Source of the DNA: Fasciolopsis buskii | Taxonomy: Eukaryota; Platyhelminthes; Trematoda; Plagiorchiida; Fasciolidae | Direction of reading: 5' to 3' | Length of the DNA: 64,000 nucleotides | Assembly (NCBI GenBank): GCA_008360955.1 | Contig: LUCM01002411.1 | Coordinates: 72,953 to 136,952, forward strand | Shown here: positions 37,075 to 50,300 of the stretch, one piece after another | Layout of the letters: each line of letters opens with the position of its first letter | Position numbering within the stretch: position 1 is the stretch's first letter | The notes under the pieces: model-generated | What the model was told of the DNA's origin: nothing | What the model saw: the letters and a program-made list of their open reading frames with translations, nothing else | Database searches by the model: none | Translations under genes and position numbers: made by a program

Positions 37075-37250
37075 CTGCCAAGCAGATAAGGTCGTGGCGT
37101 TTGCACATGAAGGTTGCGGGTTCGAGTCCTACCATCGCCAGTCAACTTCCTCACTTAACAATGAGTGCTCTGTTGACCGCGGCCCCCTTCATCAGAAATG
37201 GTGTACATTGTTACTTCATTAATAAAGGAAGTGAAAGATAGAAGATAAAA
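37075..37250 (+). mobile_element. tRNA-like SINE, family A, copy 3
   Basis: A B box GGTTCGAGTCC (37119-37129) is preceded by ATGAAGGTTGCG and followed by ACCATCGCCAGTCAA. The tail is TTAATAAAGGAAGTGAAAG with an A-rich end at 37215-37250. Opposite orientation to the other two copies. The A-box region (around 37070-37090) is present but weak. Confidence 0.8.
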
Positions 37251-38187
37251 AATTTGGCATCCGAATTATGGTCGTGTGCCAGACGCGCCTGAACCAAGTC
37301 CCTTTTCTTTGCACCTGACTTCGCCCATTTGCCTAGGATTATTTGTTTTTCTACATTACTTTGTAATCAAATTCAAACTGTTCGAAACTGACATCAGACT
37401 GACCGGTTGATGTCTTGATCTGATAGGACCGCAACTTAACTCCTTCCCAAGCGGACACAGTTAAACCGCAGTCCAGAAAGTGTACTGCTCGTCACCCACA
37501 CTGGCAAGATCTTGATTAAAGAAGGCCGTGTTTCACACAATCCCGAGTATTTTTATTATCAATAGTATCAATATCCCAAAATCAAGTGAAAAACTTTTCA
37601 AGTCCACTTCAAGCTAAAATCGTCATAATTCGAGATTCTGAAATGAAGCAGGCAGTAAAACCCCGCTTTATAGATAGGAAAAATAAACGTTGGAACACGC
37701 CTTACAAATCGAAAACGGTCTCACATTTCTGTATTCAGCTGGAAAAATTTTGAGTACACTTTTGGACACAAAGTGGCGCGTTCAGAACGACGTGAAATTC
37801 TTTAGGTATGTATACATTCGAATAAAAAAGAAATAACGGGAAGTCTTATGATAACGGCATACCTGGGCCATATGCAGAGGAATGAAGTAGAAAAAAAAAC
37901 AATTGAATGAATAAGTAATTGGAAAACGAATCGTCGTAACGGTTATTCTCGTGGATTTTCTTTATTGATACACTGATGAGAATGAGAAAAATTGATGAAG
38001 CGATAGGCTTCTCGGGAAGACGTGAAGCGATATCTCTCGAGTGAGTGACACATGGAAAGTGGAAGACAGTTTGAAAATAGCTTATTTTGGCCACGGTTCG
38101 AAAGGACACGGGAGAGTTTGGGTAAATACGAGGTTTACGAGGACCCGGGGAGCCGAGTGGGGAAAAAAATCAAACGAGGATCTCTTA
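37251..38187. other. 3' flank of the phosphorylase gene
   Basis: Contains the probable 3' UTR of the minus-strand phosphorylase gene next to 38188, with its candidate poly(A) signal. Nothing else was recognised. Confidence 0.5.
37961..37966 (-). terminator. Candidate poly(A) signal for glycogen phosphorylase
   Basis: TTTATT on the + strand reads AATAAA on the coding strand, 222 bases after the stop codon. Called from position only. Confidence 0.5.
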
Positions 38188-38370
38188 TTAGATACCAATG
38201 TAGAATTTGGGTAATTTCGGTTCCAGCGGTTCACTGGGAGGTGGAAGTTTCGATTCGGATGGATCCACATTCCACATTTCGCGCGCATATTCGGCCACGG
38301 TACGATCAGACGAAAATCGACCAGCTCCGGCGATGTTGCACAAAACCATTCGTGACCATCTTGCCTCGTT
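38188..38370 (-). CDS. PYG: Phosphorylase terminal exon
   Basis: Acceptor TTTTCACAG. It encodes [17 protein letters not shown], then [16 protein letters not shown] and a tail ending PKFYIGI with stop TAA at 38190-38188. It matches the end of the family (RMVIxNIAxSGxFSSDRTI). Confidence 0.95.
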   Translation of the reverse strand, partial: NEARWSRMVLCNIAGAGRFSSDRTVAEYAREMWNVDPSESKLPPPSEPLEPKLPKFYIGI

Positions 38371-41300
38371 CTGTGAAAACGAATACACCGAGAACAAAAT
38401 AAAATGATAATAGTGACAACAGAAAGCCTGATCGATAATTCCGGAATGGCTTATACGTAAATTTGGGGAGTTTTACTCAAATTCATTCTCCAATGTGTTC
38501 GAGGAATTTGACTTTAAAACTCAATATTCTCGTTCCTAACTGGACGGATAATAGGAAACAACGATATCACGGGTCGATCGGTTGAATTCGTGGACCAAAG
38601 ATCTTTTCGCTCCCATCTTATAGAGAATTGCTAATATTGCACAAAATTAAAGCCCATGATTCCGTGGAACAGGCTGTGGGAAGTAAGAAAATGACATTCA
38701 CATTCACCATGAAAGATACGAACTAGCGAAGTAATATCATCTCTAAGTGGTCAAACATGGGTTAGTATAATTCACAAAAGTTGAACAAAGTTCCAGTACA
38801 GAACATGCATTAATCCTGCCTGGACTGAAGCCCAAGAAATAAAAGCGTGTGGGCTCTAAAACAATGCCACACTTAACGAATTCAAACACTTGGTATCCGG
38901 TCTAGTCCATCTTACAAATAACTCACGTATAATGGATGATAAATCGTCAAATACATTATTTTGGTCAAAGTTCAACACAACTGGGACGAGAGGCTACCGG
39001 TTATGAAAATCGATCAAACAACCGAACGCCGACCAAAGAAAAGGTTGAGTCTCTGGGCTCACCTAGTTTCGCCTTTTTTCACCGAAAATTAGCGAGATGT
39101 GGGGTTGATAAAGAATCGCAGACTTGACAACTAAACAATTGACGGACCGAAATCCGAGCAGAAATATTTATGCACTTTTGCATTCTACCACCTGGTGTCA
39201 AAGAAGGCGATCGAGATCTCTGGATCGTTGGATTTCAGTTATCCGAAGTGAATTGGGTAAAGATGGAAAATTTGAAGTCAGAAGTCCCCACACTTTGCAG
39301 TATCTATATCATCATCATTATCATAATCATCACCATCGTCATCGTTCAGCGTTGAACAAAAAGGCAACTGGCACCGACCGCTGCCTTTTTCTCCAGGGTT
39401 ACATCTTCTATAAGACGCGTGAATATTCGAGGGAAACAGATAATGGACTTACACAGGCGAGAAAATATAAGAATGTCAAAGCAGCCAACATATCGGACAC
39501 AGTCTAACTGTACAAACGCACTCTTTCAATCATTCTGAGTCGATAGAAAATGACAACACGAGCACCACTGTTCACGGTTCATTGTCATATCCTTCAGTTT
39601 ATCAAGTTGACGAGTCTTTCGGACCCCAACCACGAAGACGCAAGAGACTTACTTTACCTAAGTTCGCAGTGCATTTCCTCATTCCGCGTTGCCACGTCAT
39701 CTGCTGACCTCCACATGGATTCTTCCAATCCGTGAGAGGAACGCAAAATAAAGCACGATATGGTAGACGAATGTTCGCCCTAAGGAACATGTGACCCAAC
39801 TAACGTAGTCTACTAAGTTCCACACGCCGAGATAGGGCATTCCCAGAAATGGCATCTAATACTATATTCCCAACCTCGAGATTACTCACTCGGTAACTGT
39901 ACACAGTCCGGGCAGTATTGGGTAGACATCGGAGATCGAAAACCTCCAACCGACGAACGCCTCCCACACGCATAATCCACGTCTCACAGCTGTACAACAG
40001 GACTGAGCACACTGCGGCACAGTAAAAACGGTCTTTCAACTTCATTGAAATATCAGTACGACACCACAAGTGCTTCAGTCCAGCGTAATTGAAACGGTCT
40101 ACAGTTGTGAGCTCCTTTACATTCAGTAACAAGTTCGGCACTACTGTCATCCACTCCTGTAACAGCACTTTGCACTTTGAAGGTGCGAAGCACATGCCAA
40201 TCCGAGCAACCGAACTCGATAGTCTAGCAAGTGCACCCTGTGCAAGGTCCACAGATTCGAACAGCTCACGTAGCTTCCCTCCATTTCCAGGTCGACTACT
40301 AACATCCTGGAGACCTCCTAAAGCATGTTCCATCACCTCGTCCATGACAAAGTTGAACAAGAATGGAGAGATGGGACACCCATGTCGAACGCCACTAATC
40401 GTTTCGAATGAACGTGACAGCTCACCGTATACCCTAACGCGACCATAGGTATGCGAGTACAATGCTCGCAATGGGTTCACAAACTTCGTTGGCATACCCT
40501 TCCGGTGGAGAGCACTGAGTATTGCTGGTCGATCCACGGAGTCGAAAGCACCTTTCAAGTCGAGGAAGACTACGATCGTAGGGCGACGTTGCGTGTGGCG
40601 CGTTTCGAGTATCTGTCGAAGAGTGAATATCTGGTCGATGCAACCTCGACCTGGCTGATATCCGGCCTGTTGTTCGCGGATATTACTCTCGCGAATCGGT
40701 GTCAAACGGCGCAGCATTATCGAAACTAACACCTTAGTAACTATCGGAATTAAACTAATCCCACGATGATTGGTGCAGTCACTCCGTGTACCCTTCTTGA
40801 AGAAGGGTATAATCAGTGACTCACCCCACGATAGCGGGATACGCTCCTCGTTCCAAATATCACGAAGCAAGGAGGTAAGTGATTTTATCAGCACTTCTCT
40901 ACCCAATTTTAAAAAAACTTGGGGAAGGTCATCGGGACCGGCAGCTTTTCCCCTCTTCAGAAGCCGAATATTCGACTGCACTTCCACTTCCGTTGGGGGA
41001 TCAAGTGATAACTCCCAAGGATTCACAGCTCCAGACGTCGGACTAGATACGATAGCGTATGGCCAGTTAAACTGACCCTTGAAATGCTCTGCCCAACGGT
41101 CTAGTCTTTCCTGTCTACCATAGATGAGCTCTTCAGTCATGCAGCACACGACTTCACTAACCGAATTTCGCCGCCCGCCGTTGTTGCGTATATGCTTAAA
41201 CAGTCTTCGACTGGTACCGGAATCGGCCGTTTCCTCCATCTCTTCGGCTGCCTTGACCCACCAGTTCTCACGGTCATTCTTAAGGCTTATCGTCAACTGA

Positions 41301-44300
41301 CGCTGCAACTATCGACACATCACATGCGCCTCCATGCAGTTAGGCAGCTGTCAACAGTTTGGTTCTGACAAGAACCTGACCGCAAGGCAGCAGGGCATAG
41401 CTGGACTGAAGCCCATCTACTTGGATCATTTATTCCTCCACTCGTTGTTTCAACTGAGCTGCTAATTCAGATCAACCCCCAACTTGGAGGACCAGGAGAC
41501 TACTTGGTCGGGCCTCTACTCATTGGCCTACTATTCATGATTGGATCTTCGGCTTGAGATAAGCCATTCTGTGTAGCTTGCTGGGTCATGGAGGCACGCA
41601 AGCGGTCAAACCACGTCAAGGTGCAGTTTCGTTGTGAAGAGCTAGTCTTTTGGGACAAAAGTTTACCAAGCAGCGCTACTTCCTAGGGGATGGAGCCAGA
41701 TGAGTTTTATTCATCCCATCGTTTGGTTTTGGGAGTAATAGAATAATCCTTTGATGATCATGATGCACAAGATGGAAGAATATTTCATTGAACATTCGAG
41801 AAAAACCAGAGCCTGTTCAGAACTTCAGCAAACAATATTGGGTGAAGATTACTTATACGGGGGTCGGTTGATGGTGACCCCGCAAAATAACCTAATCAAG
41901 GAAACAAAGGAAAATGGGGCGGGGAAAAAATACGACCCCCGATGTCCATGATGAAGCCGTATTTCGAGATCCTTTTTTCCCGCTAGGGGAAACGCATCGA
42001 TGAGTGCGATGCACGATCCCAGTGATCCGAGTGACCACATCAGATTCAAAGTGAACACGGGGTATCCGTAAATCAACTGAATTCAATTACACTAGACATG
42101 TGAAAAGTGAAGTTGGATGCCTGGTGCTGAGAAAGCGCTGCTGTCAACATGACTTTTTTTTGCGTAAACGGTATATAAATAAGAATAAAATATAAGTATC
42201 AAACAAATGGATTTGAACTGAAGAAGACGATCATGAGAAGAACAAGAAGGCAATTGCGAATGAGAAATGCAAACGAACTTGTGAATTGAAACTAGGCACA
42301 CGGATTAGCAAGAACTAACAAAAATCGCTCATTATCGGAGATTGGACATATCAGAGACCGATGATGGGTCGATATCGGAACACACGTTTTCTTCTTTTTT
42401 TTTGCTTTTCGTAACACATGTCACCGACTATGATAAGCTGGTGCAATTGGATTGCTCAGATCAGAATTAGTCTTTTTATAATCAAATGTTCATCATTCGA
42501 CAGGAGACAGGTGCACTTGTACGTTTTTTCCCCTGGTAATTCACGTCAATCAAATGCTTAGCGCGCTATATCGGGTTTGCAGAAGACCCATGATTGCAGA
42601 TGAGTAGCTGCCAATACGAGCTCCGCACCGTGTTCTACTGATCGAATCGGCCTTTTTGGTTAGTTATTTCTCCGGTTTATATTATTCGTGTCCCAAGCTA
42701 AGGCACTGCATCAGACGAGTGATGGACAGGTCTCTCAGATTAACCTGTTAACCTTTCTCATCTAGGCGACTCTATTTGCTCACATCTGATTCGTCATCGA
42801 CTGTCGTCTAAATTTACTTTATTACCTTTTGATGGTAAAGTGAAGCGATCTGCTCGGATGCACGTTTGGCATCCAAGAGTATCAACCGACTGCGTAAACA
42901 CAGTGTTCAAATGGCACCGAGTATGACCACTGGTTTGAACGCATTGAGTGATGTTCGGATGGTAACAAATGACCAAAAACGTCTTCCGTGCAAAGGTATG
43001 TTCAATAGTTACGATTACACACGGTAACAGAAGAGGCTTCATGGAATGCAACATGGTGCAAGCAAGCAAACAAACTGATCAAATATCACGAGTAAAAGAG
43101 AGTCAAATTTCAAAGTGAATTACAAGAATCAATCAATCGGACAAAAATCCGGACGATTGAACAGGTTAAACAGTCGAGAATTCGGTCGTCACCACGCACA
43201 TCGTACGAGACGGTATCGAACGGCAAAGTATGAACAGGGAAAGTTGTTGTTGAAGTTGTTGAAGTTTCATTTAAATCAATATACGTGACTTTGGCAATTT
43301 TAAGTGCCTCGCTAGTTGTATTCCAAAGCACCACTGGGATAATTTCACAGACATGTGGCAAACGATCCATTTTCTACGATTCTCGTGTCGCGCTAACCGT
43401 GTGGCGATACTAGTCAGTATTGTGTTTGGTTTAGACACCAATTTTGATCTGGGCATACTTTTGAAATGCACATATCAGCTGGTTGATAAGTCCAATCTCA
43501 GTCCTATTTGTTCCAATGGCCTAGTAGTGTGTTCAGTCCGATCACTTAGTTACTTCGTTCTACGTGGTCCCTTTTTAATAAGGACAAGAGATAACTTACG
43601 TTAGGTTTTACGCAAAGAAAAGGCTTCCAGTGAAAACACACATGCACCAACAACATCCGTAACTGGAAACGAATCAGGATCGTGCAAGTCCAATTTCAAA
43701 AAAAGCGATGCACTACAGTCATCATGATACATTTCTTTTGCTAACTTTAATTGGAGGACTTGTGTGGGACTATCGTGAAGATAACAGCACATCATGTGAC
43801 TGGGGCTAGTACACACAGTGAACATTTGAATAAGAAAACCGATGAACAGTTTCGAGGCTCCAACCGTGTTGATAAAGTAAAAGAAACACGTTCATGACAA
43901 GCAATTGTAATTTGTGGCCTGTTCACTCAGTGTCCCACTTTTCAAGTACAGTGGGATCGAGGAATGCCACTTGCGGAATTTAGCCGATCAAGAGGGATGA
44001 ACCAACTAGATCGGACGCATCAAAGCGATCTACTGTGGTTGCCTAACCTTGCTGTTCGTGGCTTTCTGAACTCTGATTGTGATCACGTGTGGCTTGACAA
44101 CGGTCCAGACACGTCTGAAGGCCAAATACCAGTATTGTATTGCATTTTATTGTATTGTACACTAGCTTGCCTATAGCTGTACAAGGCTTTCCTGGGGAAA
44201 AAATCCCAAGAAAATAAAATCATATGGAAAAACAGGACTTCGTCCCAGACAAAACAACATTCTTGTTTGTTAGGACCCAGAAACGAAAGACAATCTGCAG

Positions 44301-47300
44301 CGAAGAAATTTATTCCTTGACCGGGCAACTGAGTTCGAGTGAGATCAAAATGCAACGGGTTAGAAATGTAAGAAAATAGATTTGTTCGCAAGCGAAGTGA
44401 ATCCCGTTCCGTAACCGGGGCAAAACTCTAGGACTAGATCATTTAAATCTTTACGAGAGACAAGGAATCCTCTATTGGCATTCGCATAAAAACTACAGTC
44501 GTGGGGATGGATAACAGTGGGCAATGATAAGTGGCATATGCTGATGCACAGAGTAAAACTGCATGACCGGGAAGCACTAAACTGCGATAGGTCCCTAAAC
44601 TGATACAGCCGTTTTCCTAGTGTGATTTCAATATATTTCGTCATTGCATGCTTGGCGTAAGAGTTTAATGGAAGCCACATGTCCCCTAGACCCTCAGGAC
44701 GCACTACAAGGGGAGTGGAAGCGATTGGCAACCGTGACCCTGAAATTTGGAATCGCGTGGAATCCTAATGTCCCAATTAGGTCAGGTATGGTAACGAGTT
44801 GAGTGACAATCGGTCGTTGGCTACTCCCAACATACAAACATCTTTGATCCATACGTCTAAGGGGAGTAGAGTTAACGACGAACATGTCCTTAAAGAACCG
44901 GAACCGAGTGATGGCAAGAATGTAACCCCGACATTTCTCACTGTTCTACAAATGAGCACAGTGGTTAGACAAATAGTACTTGTGACAAATTTTCGGTCAA
45001 TTCACCAAAGACAGATCCAGTTTGAGATAGAACATGTCCAAAAAAAACGCGATCAGCATAATTATCGCAGCACGCATGGTGATACTGAAAAATGTCTGGG
45101 AGAAAGAACAGTATCGGTCGAACACGACACGGTATATTGTTTTGCCTAAGTTTCAATTCTGTCGGAAATATCGCTATTGACACTTCTGGTGTTCGGCCTA
45201 GCTACAAAATAGTTTGGATATAAGAACACGTGTCACATAACTTCAACAATCGAAAATGGAGTGGGACTAGAGTGAGTGGTTAATTACCGGAGCTATACAG
45301 ACCCCGGCATAGTGCCTGAGTTCCCCTTCAAAAAGGGGATAGTGGTAGTCAAGTCGATTAAGCGTTTGGCATCTCAAAAAGAGAGTTTCGGATCCTAGAT
45401 CCGCTACTGGCCACATCGATGAAAGATGGCAACACGCTGACACCTGGCTCATTACCACATCTGGCCTACCGAGACCTTACGTAGTTCTATCCCATTCCAA
45501 ATCTCACGCTCACGATTGTCAGTTATCTGCCCCACTCATATGCAGTGGACCCTAGTAGTTATGGCGCACTTTCCTTTTACAACACTGATGCGCAATATAT
45601 GTCAATTGAAACCGTACAGATCAGTTGACCAGGTTAGTTTTGTCAATTTTAGTAACTCAAAAGCCTTGCTGGTTGGCGCCTCGTTGAGGTCAGGTGAAAC
45701 AGACAATTAGAAAATGAAAAGTGGATTGTTGTCTAATTGTCGGAGAAATTCAAAATTATAACGTTTTTTACTTGCGCAGTGGTTTTCTTTAATTTTTTTT
45801 TTGGAGGGGGAGGCAGGGGGACTCATGGGATAGCAACAAAAGCCTGGTCCCAAGTCACCCTTGTTTGATATACCGCGGGGGTAGGCAATGCCTGGGAATG
45901 TGGGCGTCAAAGTGCTTCATCTCAGACCACACCAAAACTGAAATCCGATAAACCGGAAGTTTGCCAATTGCTTCCTCTTGCGTTTCTGCTTCAAACTTGC
46001 ACGAACCATTCTTCCAGGCTCGAGATCACCCGTATTCGTAGGAGAACAATCACTAAACATACACGTAATCACTTTTGTCTTAAAGATTATGACAACATAC
46101 ATAAGCCAATGGTTTTTTAATCACGTGACGAGAGAGACAGGAAACAGTCATGCCCAGGCATGTATTTAGCCTGGCAGCTAAAGGTTCCAAGCGGTTGATT
46201 CGGACATGGTCTAACTGCGAGTCATCCCAGGTCCGAGTAGGATGCATGTTGGAACGATTGAAAAACGGAATCAGAAGTGATGAGGGTTGTATGAAGTCAA
46301 TTGCTAATTACGTGGTGATTTTCGTCAAACACGTACAAAGGAAGGGACAAATGATGCATGGAAAATACCAAGTTTTTTGGGATTTGTCGTATCATGTAAA
46401 TGACACCGAGGGGAACCGGATAGAAACTAGGGAATGTGGGACGATATAATACAAACGAACAATCCGGTACCACCACGTGAATAAAAAGAAATAACCTCGA
46501 TTTTCCACATCATATCATGTAAAATCGTTAAAGGTGACAATCTTGACTAGTCTTTTTTCTCACCCTGTAACGCATACAATGTTGACGGATATAGGTGAGA
46601 GTTTCCATTCCACTCGCTCAGTGTCATTCATACTGATTACTGAACCAGGTTGCTTGTAAACAGAAAACACGGGTTTATTTGAAAATTTCGAAAAATGAGA
46701 AACAGACACGTTTACAATCGAAACCAGCCTTGAGAAGGGTTACCCACGGCAACCGAAATGTCGCGCCATTGCAAACATACCCGACCGTGCTGTTTTCCGT
46801 ATTACAAAATTTTCAAATAACATTACATGGCCAAGTGTGTTTTCGATACAATCTGGAATATGCTTGGTCTTGGTACATTAGAAAAAAATTGTTGCGAGTA
46901 TCGATAGTGAGTCTGTTTGTGGACCGTGGCGGAGAAAACCGCCACAAATCATCATTGCAGTTCAGAAAAGGACTCAATAGCCCTTGGGATAGTTCTAATG
47001 ATTCAAATGCATTCTATTGCGAAAAACAACATCCAAATGTACAACTATAAAGATGCCTGAGTAGGGAAGTACCAGGCACGTACACTTGATGAGCGGCAAT
47101 AACCGTGAAACAGATCGTGTGATTTCGGCAGAATTTTGTTCTATCATTTATATGACCTACTAGTTGCAGTCTGGAAGCTATCAGCTGGTACAAAGAGCCA
47201 ATTATATATATATATACATATATATATATATACGTATATATAAATATATGTATATATATATATATACCACATGCTTAAAACAGGAATGTAAAGGGGGGAG

Positions 47301-50300
47301 AGTCATGTCCATCGTCACTACGGCCTGCTACACGGGAGAGGGGAACCGGCAACCGTCGTCCTGAAACTTGGAGTCGCATGTAATCCCATAAGTTCCCATC
47401 AAGTCAGATGTGTTGGGTTTCTGCATGCTGGACAACCAAAACAGTGGGGCAACAACGTGATTGAGGCGATCCCAATTCCGGGTTTAGACGAGTGCCAAAG
47501 TAACACGTCCTCGAAGGATTATTTTATCATGCAATCCTATGATACCCACAACATGTAACTTACACCCAGGATTATTTGATTGAAAAAACTTTCCTTTGGC
47601 TAACCACGGCAGCCAAAACTTCGGCAAGTCACAATGCTATGTTGCTGACTTTTGAAAAATTACTAGCACACGAACGTCATATGGATCCTTCTTTTTGTGA
47701 CATATCCCGAACCTTGTTTGTTACAGACTCGTTAGTCTTATCAGTTCGCTTCTCGTGTTCGCCGTAATGGTAGAAGCAGCTTTCCTGGATCACAGTGTAC
47801 TTAAAAATGGACACCGAATGAACGATAAGCCCCTAGTTTTTGTCATAGCTAGCTCAATTTATCATCATGGCTCAAGCTTCGAGATGATTCATACACCTTT
47901 TCACATGCCACATTTACATGCTATTAGATGTCTACTATACGTACCAGCCTTAACAATGTGATAAGTTTTTAGAAGAACGGTCAGCTTATCCGGAACTCAG
48001 TCGCATCCTAGCAGGTGAATTTAGATTCACGAAAGAATGGCATCGCGATGGCCGGTGAACTATTTCCGCATATGACCTGTTTTTACTAGCCACAAATGAG
48101 TATAGTCGACAATCGAAAAAGGAGCAAATCATCTTACGACTCGAAGACTGGTTTCAGAACAAAAAACCCTAGTATCGGGAATTAGTAATTCATATTGGGA
48201 AACTGTAAGCTCAATATCAACACGAGACACTTCAGTTAGTTGAGCCCTGAAATGGGACTTGAAAATCGACTCCAAACATAGCGGACAAACGACCACATTT
48301 CCTTGCTCATTAATAGTGATGTTTGTATCAAGAGCACCGAAACGTCTTTTTTAATCGAACTGTATACTTTATGCTTGAACAAACGTTTAATAATATACTA
48401 ACATACTAATAACGTTGTCAGGATTCGAAAACCCGGAAATTTGCACGGTCACTCACACTGTAAGCATATTCAACTTCAGCTTGTGCTCGCATATAGTCCT
48501 CATAGTCCGCGCAGATTAGAAATCGATCTTCCGTGACCAGTGACCGATAGATATCTTGAAACAAATCTGGTTCGGCCGGATTATAATAACCGCTGCGTAT
48601 CTGTTCCAAACAATGAGCCAGTTCCGGATTTGCTGCAATCCATTTGCGTGGATCATACCTGCGTGAACAGACAACGACACATAAAATAAACAAAGATGAG
48701 GTAAACGAAAGATCAAGTGTCTCATCAGTTAGGTACATTTTACTAAAGCGGATGTCAACATCTATTATTGTATCATGGGCAACCCATGATTATCATGGTA
48801 AATTCTGAAGCATTTCGGTGATATTTCATGCGATTTCGTAAGTATCATTAACTACACTGCTTACATACCCAATGTAGCGGCGACAACCCGGACAAACAGC
48901 TGGCCACTTTCTGTAAAAGTGGTTTTTTTCTAAGAAAAAACAAACAATTACTGTAAACAATTAACACAGCAGTCCATCATAATGATCTACAGTGCGAGCT
49001 TCATACTCTAGACAGGACAGATAGACAACAATCAAATCCAACGAAGTTCCACCTTTTTCACACAACTGTCTCTACATCTATGACACGGCAGGACCAACAA
49101 ATCAAACGCGTGACCATCAAGCACGTTTCCGTTGACCTCGAACTAATGTGAGATCGAGAGAATCGTCGATTCCCACACTCCGGAGGGACGGTGATGGGAA
49201 CCCAAACAAGAAAAGACTGCATTACTTATATTCCATTCGCTGTGATGAAATCATCTCGAGGAATGGTGAGACGAATGTGTGCTGAGTGCCAAGTTCAATG
49301 ATTAAGAATTCATGCCAAATAGGAGGCTGAGCTATTGAGAAACACAACTTGCGAAATCGTCGGCAGCTAGTTTGTTACCCCGAGATGTAAGTTTGGGATA
49401 CCATAGATTGAGTCACAATGGGATAAAACGTGTTCCCTAACGGCGAGAAAAAGGAACAACGAATGAAATTCAATCCCAACTAAAATGGATTTTACTGCTG
49501 TGAGGAGAATCACACGCTGGTTCTTGATTAAACAGATTAAGCCTGGTACTCCCCCAAATGCAAGGTTGATCGGGTGATCTCAAGTTTGTGTGTGAAAGGT
49601 GGAGTCCGAAGGAGAGTCAACCAAACAAGGAAAATCTTAAACCCCGCATACTACTCACAAGTAATTGTGAACTAGTAAAAATTTCTAGTAAGAGAACAGT
49701 AAGCAAAAGGATGAACACCATTTCAGTCGCTTTGCGCACAGCTATTAATAAGAACCGATAACAAAGCACCAAAATACTTGCGGAGAAAAACAGTGTTGCA
49801 CGTTCTCAACGAAGCATCTTATGCATGATGCAAACAAAAGTATCAAATGAGCTATCTAGCAGCACAACAATGAAAGCATTCGAAGCACAGTGACTCCGTC
49901 GAAAAACAATCAGCAATGAACAATCGTAATGGCGAAAATGGAGAGACCACGGGGGAAAAATACAGAGAGCAGCATGTGCGCTGGAGCAGAATCGCTAAAA
50001 AACGAAATTCCAGAACGTAAAATTAATAAATTTACACCAGCACGCTTACAACACCGACTACCAAGAGCCTATAAGTTGTGGTACCAGGTCAGATGGGATT
50101 TTCCGCAATTCACATCAGTTCCGGTTTTACAATCACTTAACATGTTCTAACGTGCTCTGATTTTCATTCCCACATCATACCATCGCCTAATGAAAAAAGA
50201 AAACGAAACCGAGAAGTAGTAAAGTCGAATGTAAATAAAAAACTTGGAAAACTATGTAGAAGAAAGTAGATTTCGAATAAGTAAATGCCAATGGCTGCTC

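Larger units (their letters stand above)
39303..41330 (-). mobile_element. RTE-type LINE, 5'-truncated copy
   Basis: Minus strand, in an intron of the phosphorylase gene and in the same orientation as it. From 5' to 3' it has the linker after the endonuclease, RT, the C-terminal [10 protein letters not shown] domain (39600-39800) and a 3' region ending in a (GAT)n-type tail at 39346-39303. The same tail type ends the copy at 59315-59669. The endonuclease is absent. The 5' end near 41310-41330 meets repeat R1. Confidence 0.88.
41651..48456. other. Phosphorylase intron, mostly featureless
   Basis: Contains a short TTGTA tandem, two copies of repeat R4 and a long TA tract (listed). Many ORFs of 60-125 codons on both strands lack domains. 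Nothing else was recognised. Confidence 0.5.

Noticed and set aside
40089..41075. Plus-strand ORFs of 92-119 codons across the RTE copy
   Set aside because: Antisense shadows of the RTE reverse transcriptase frame.
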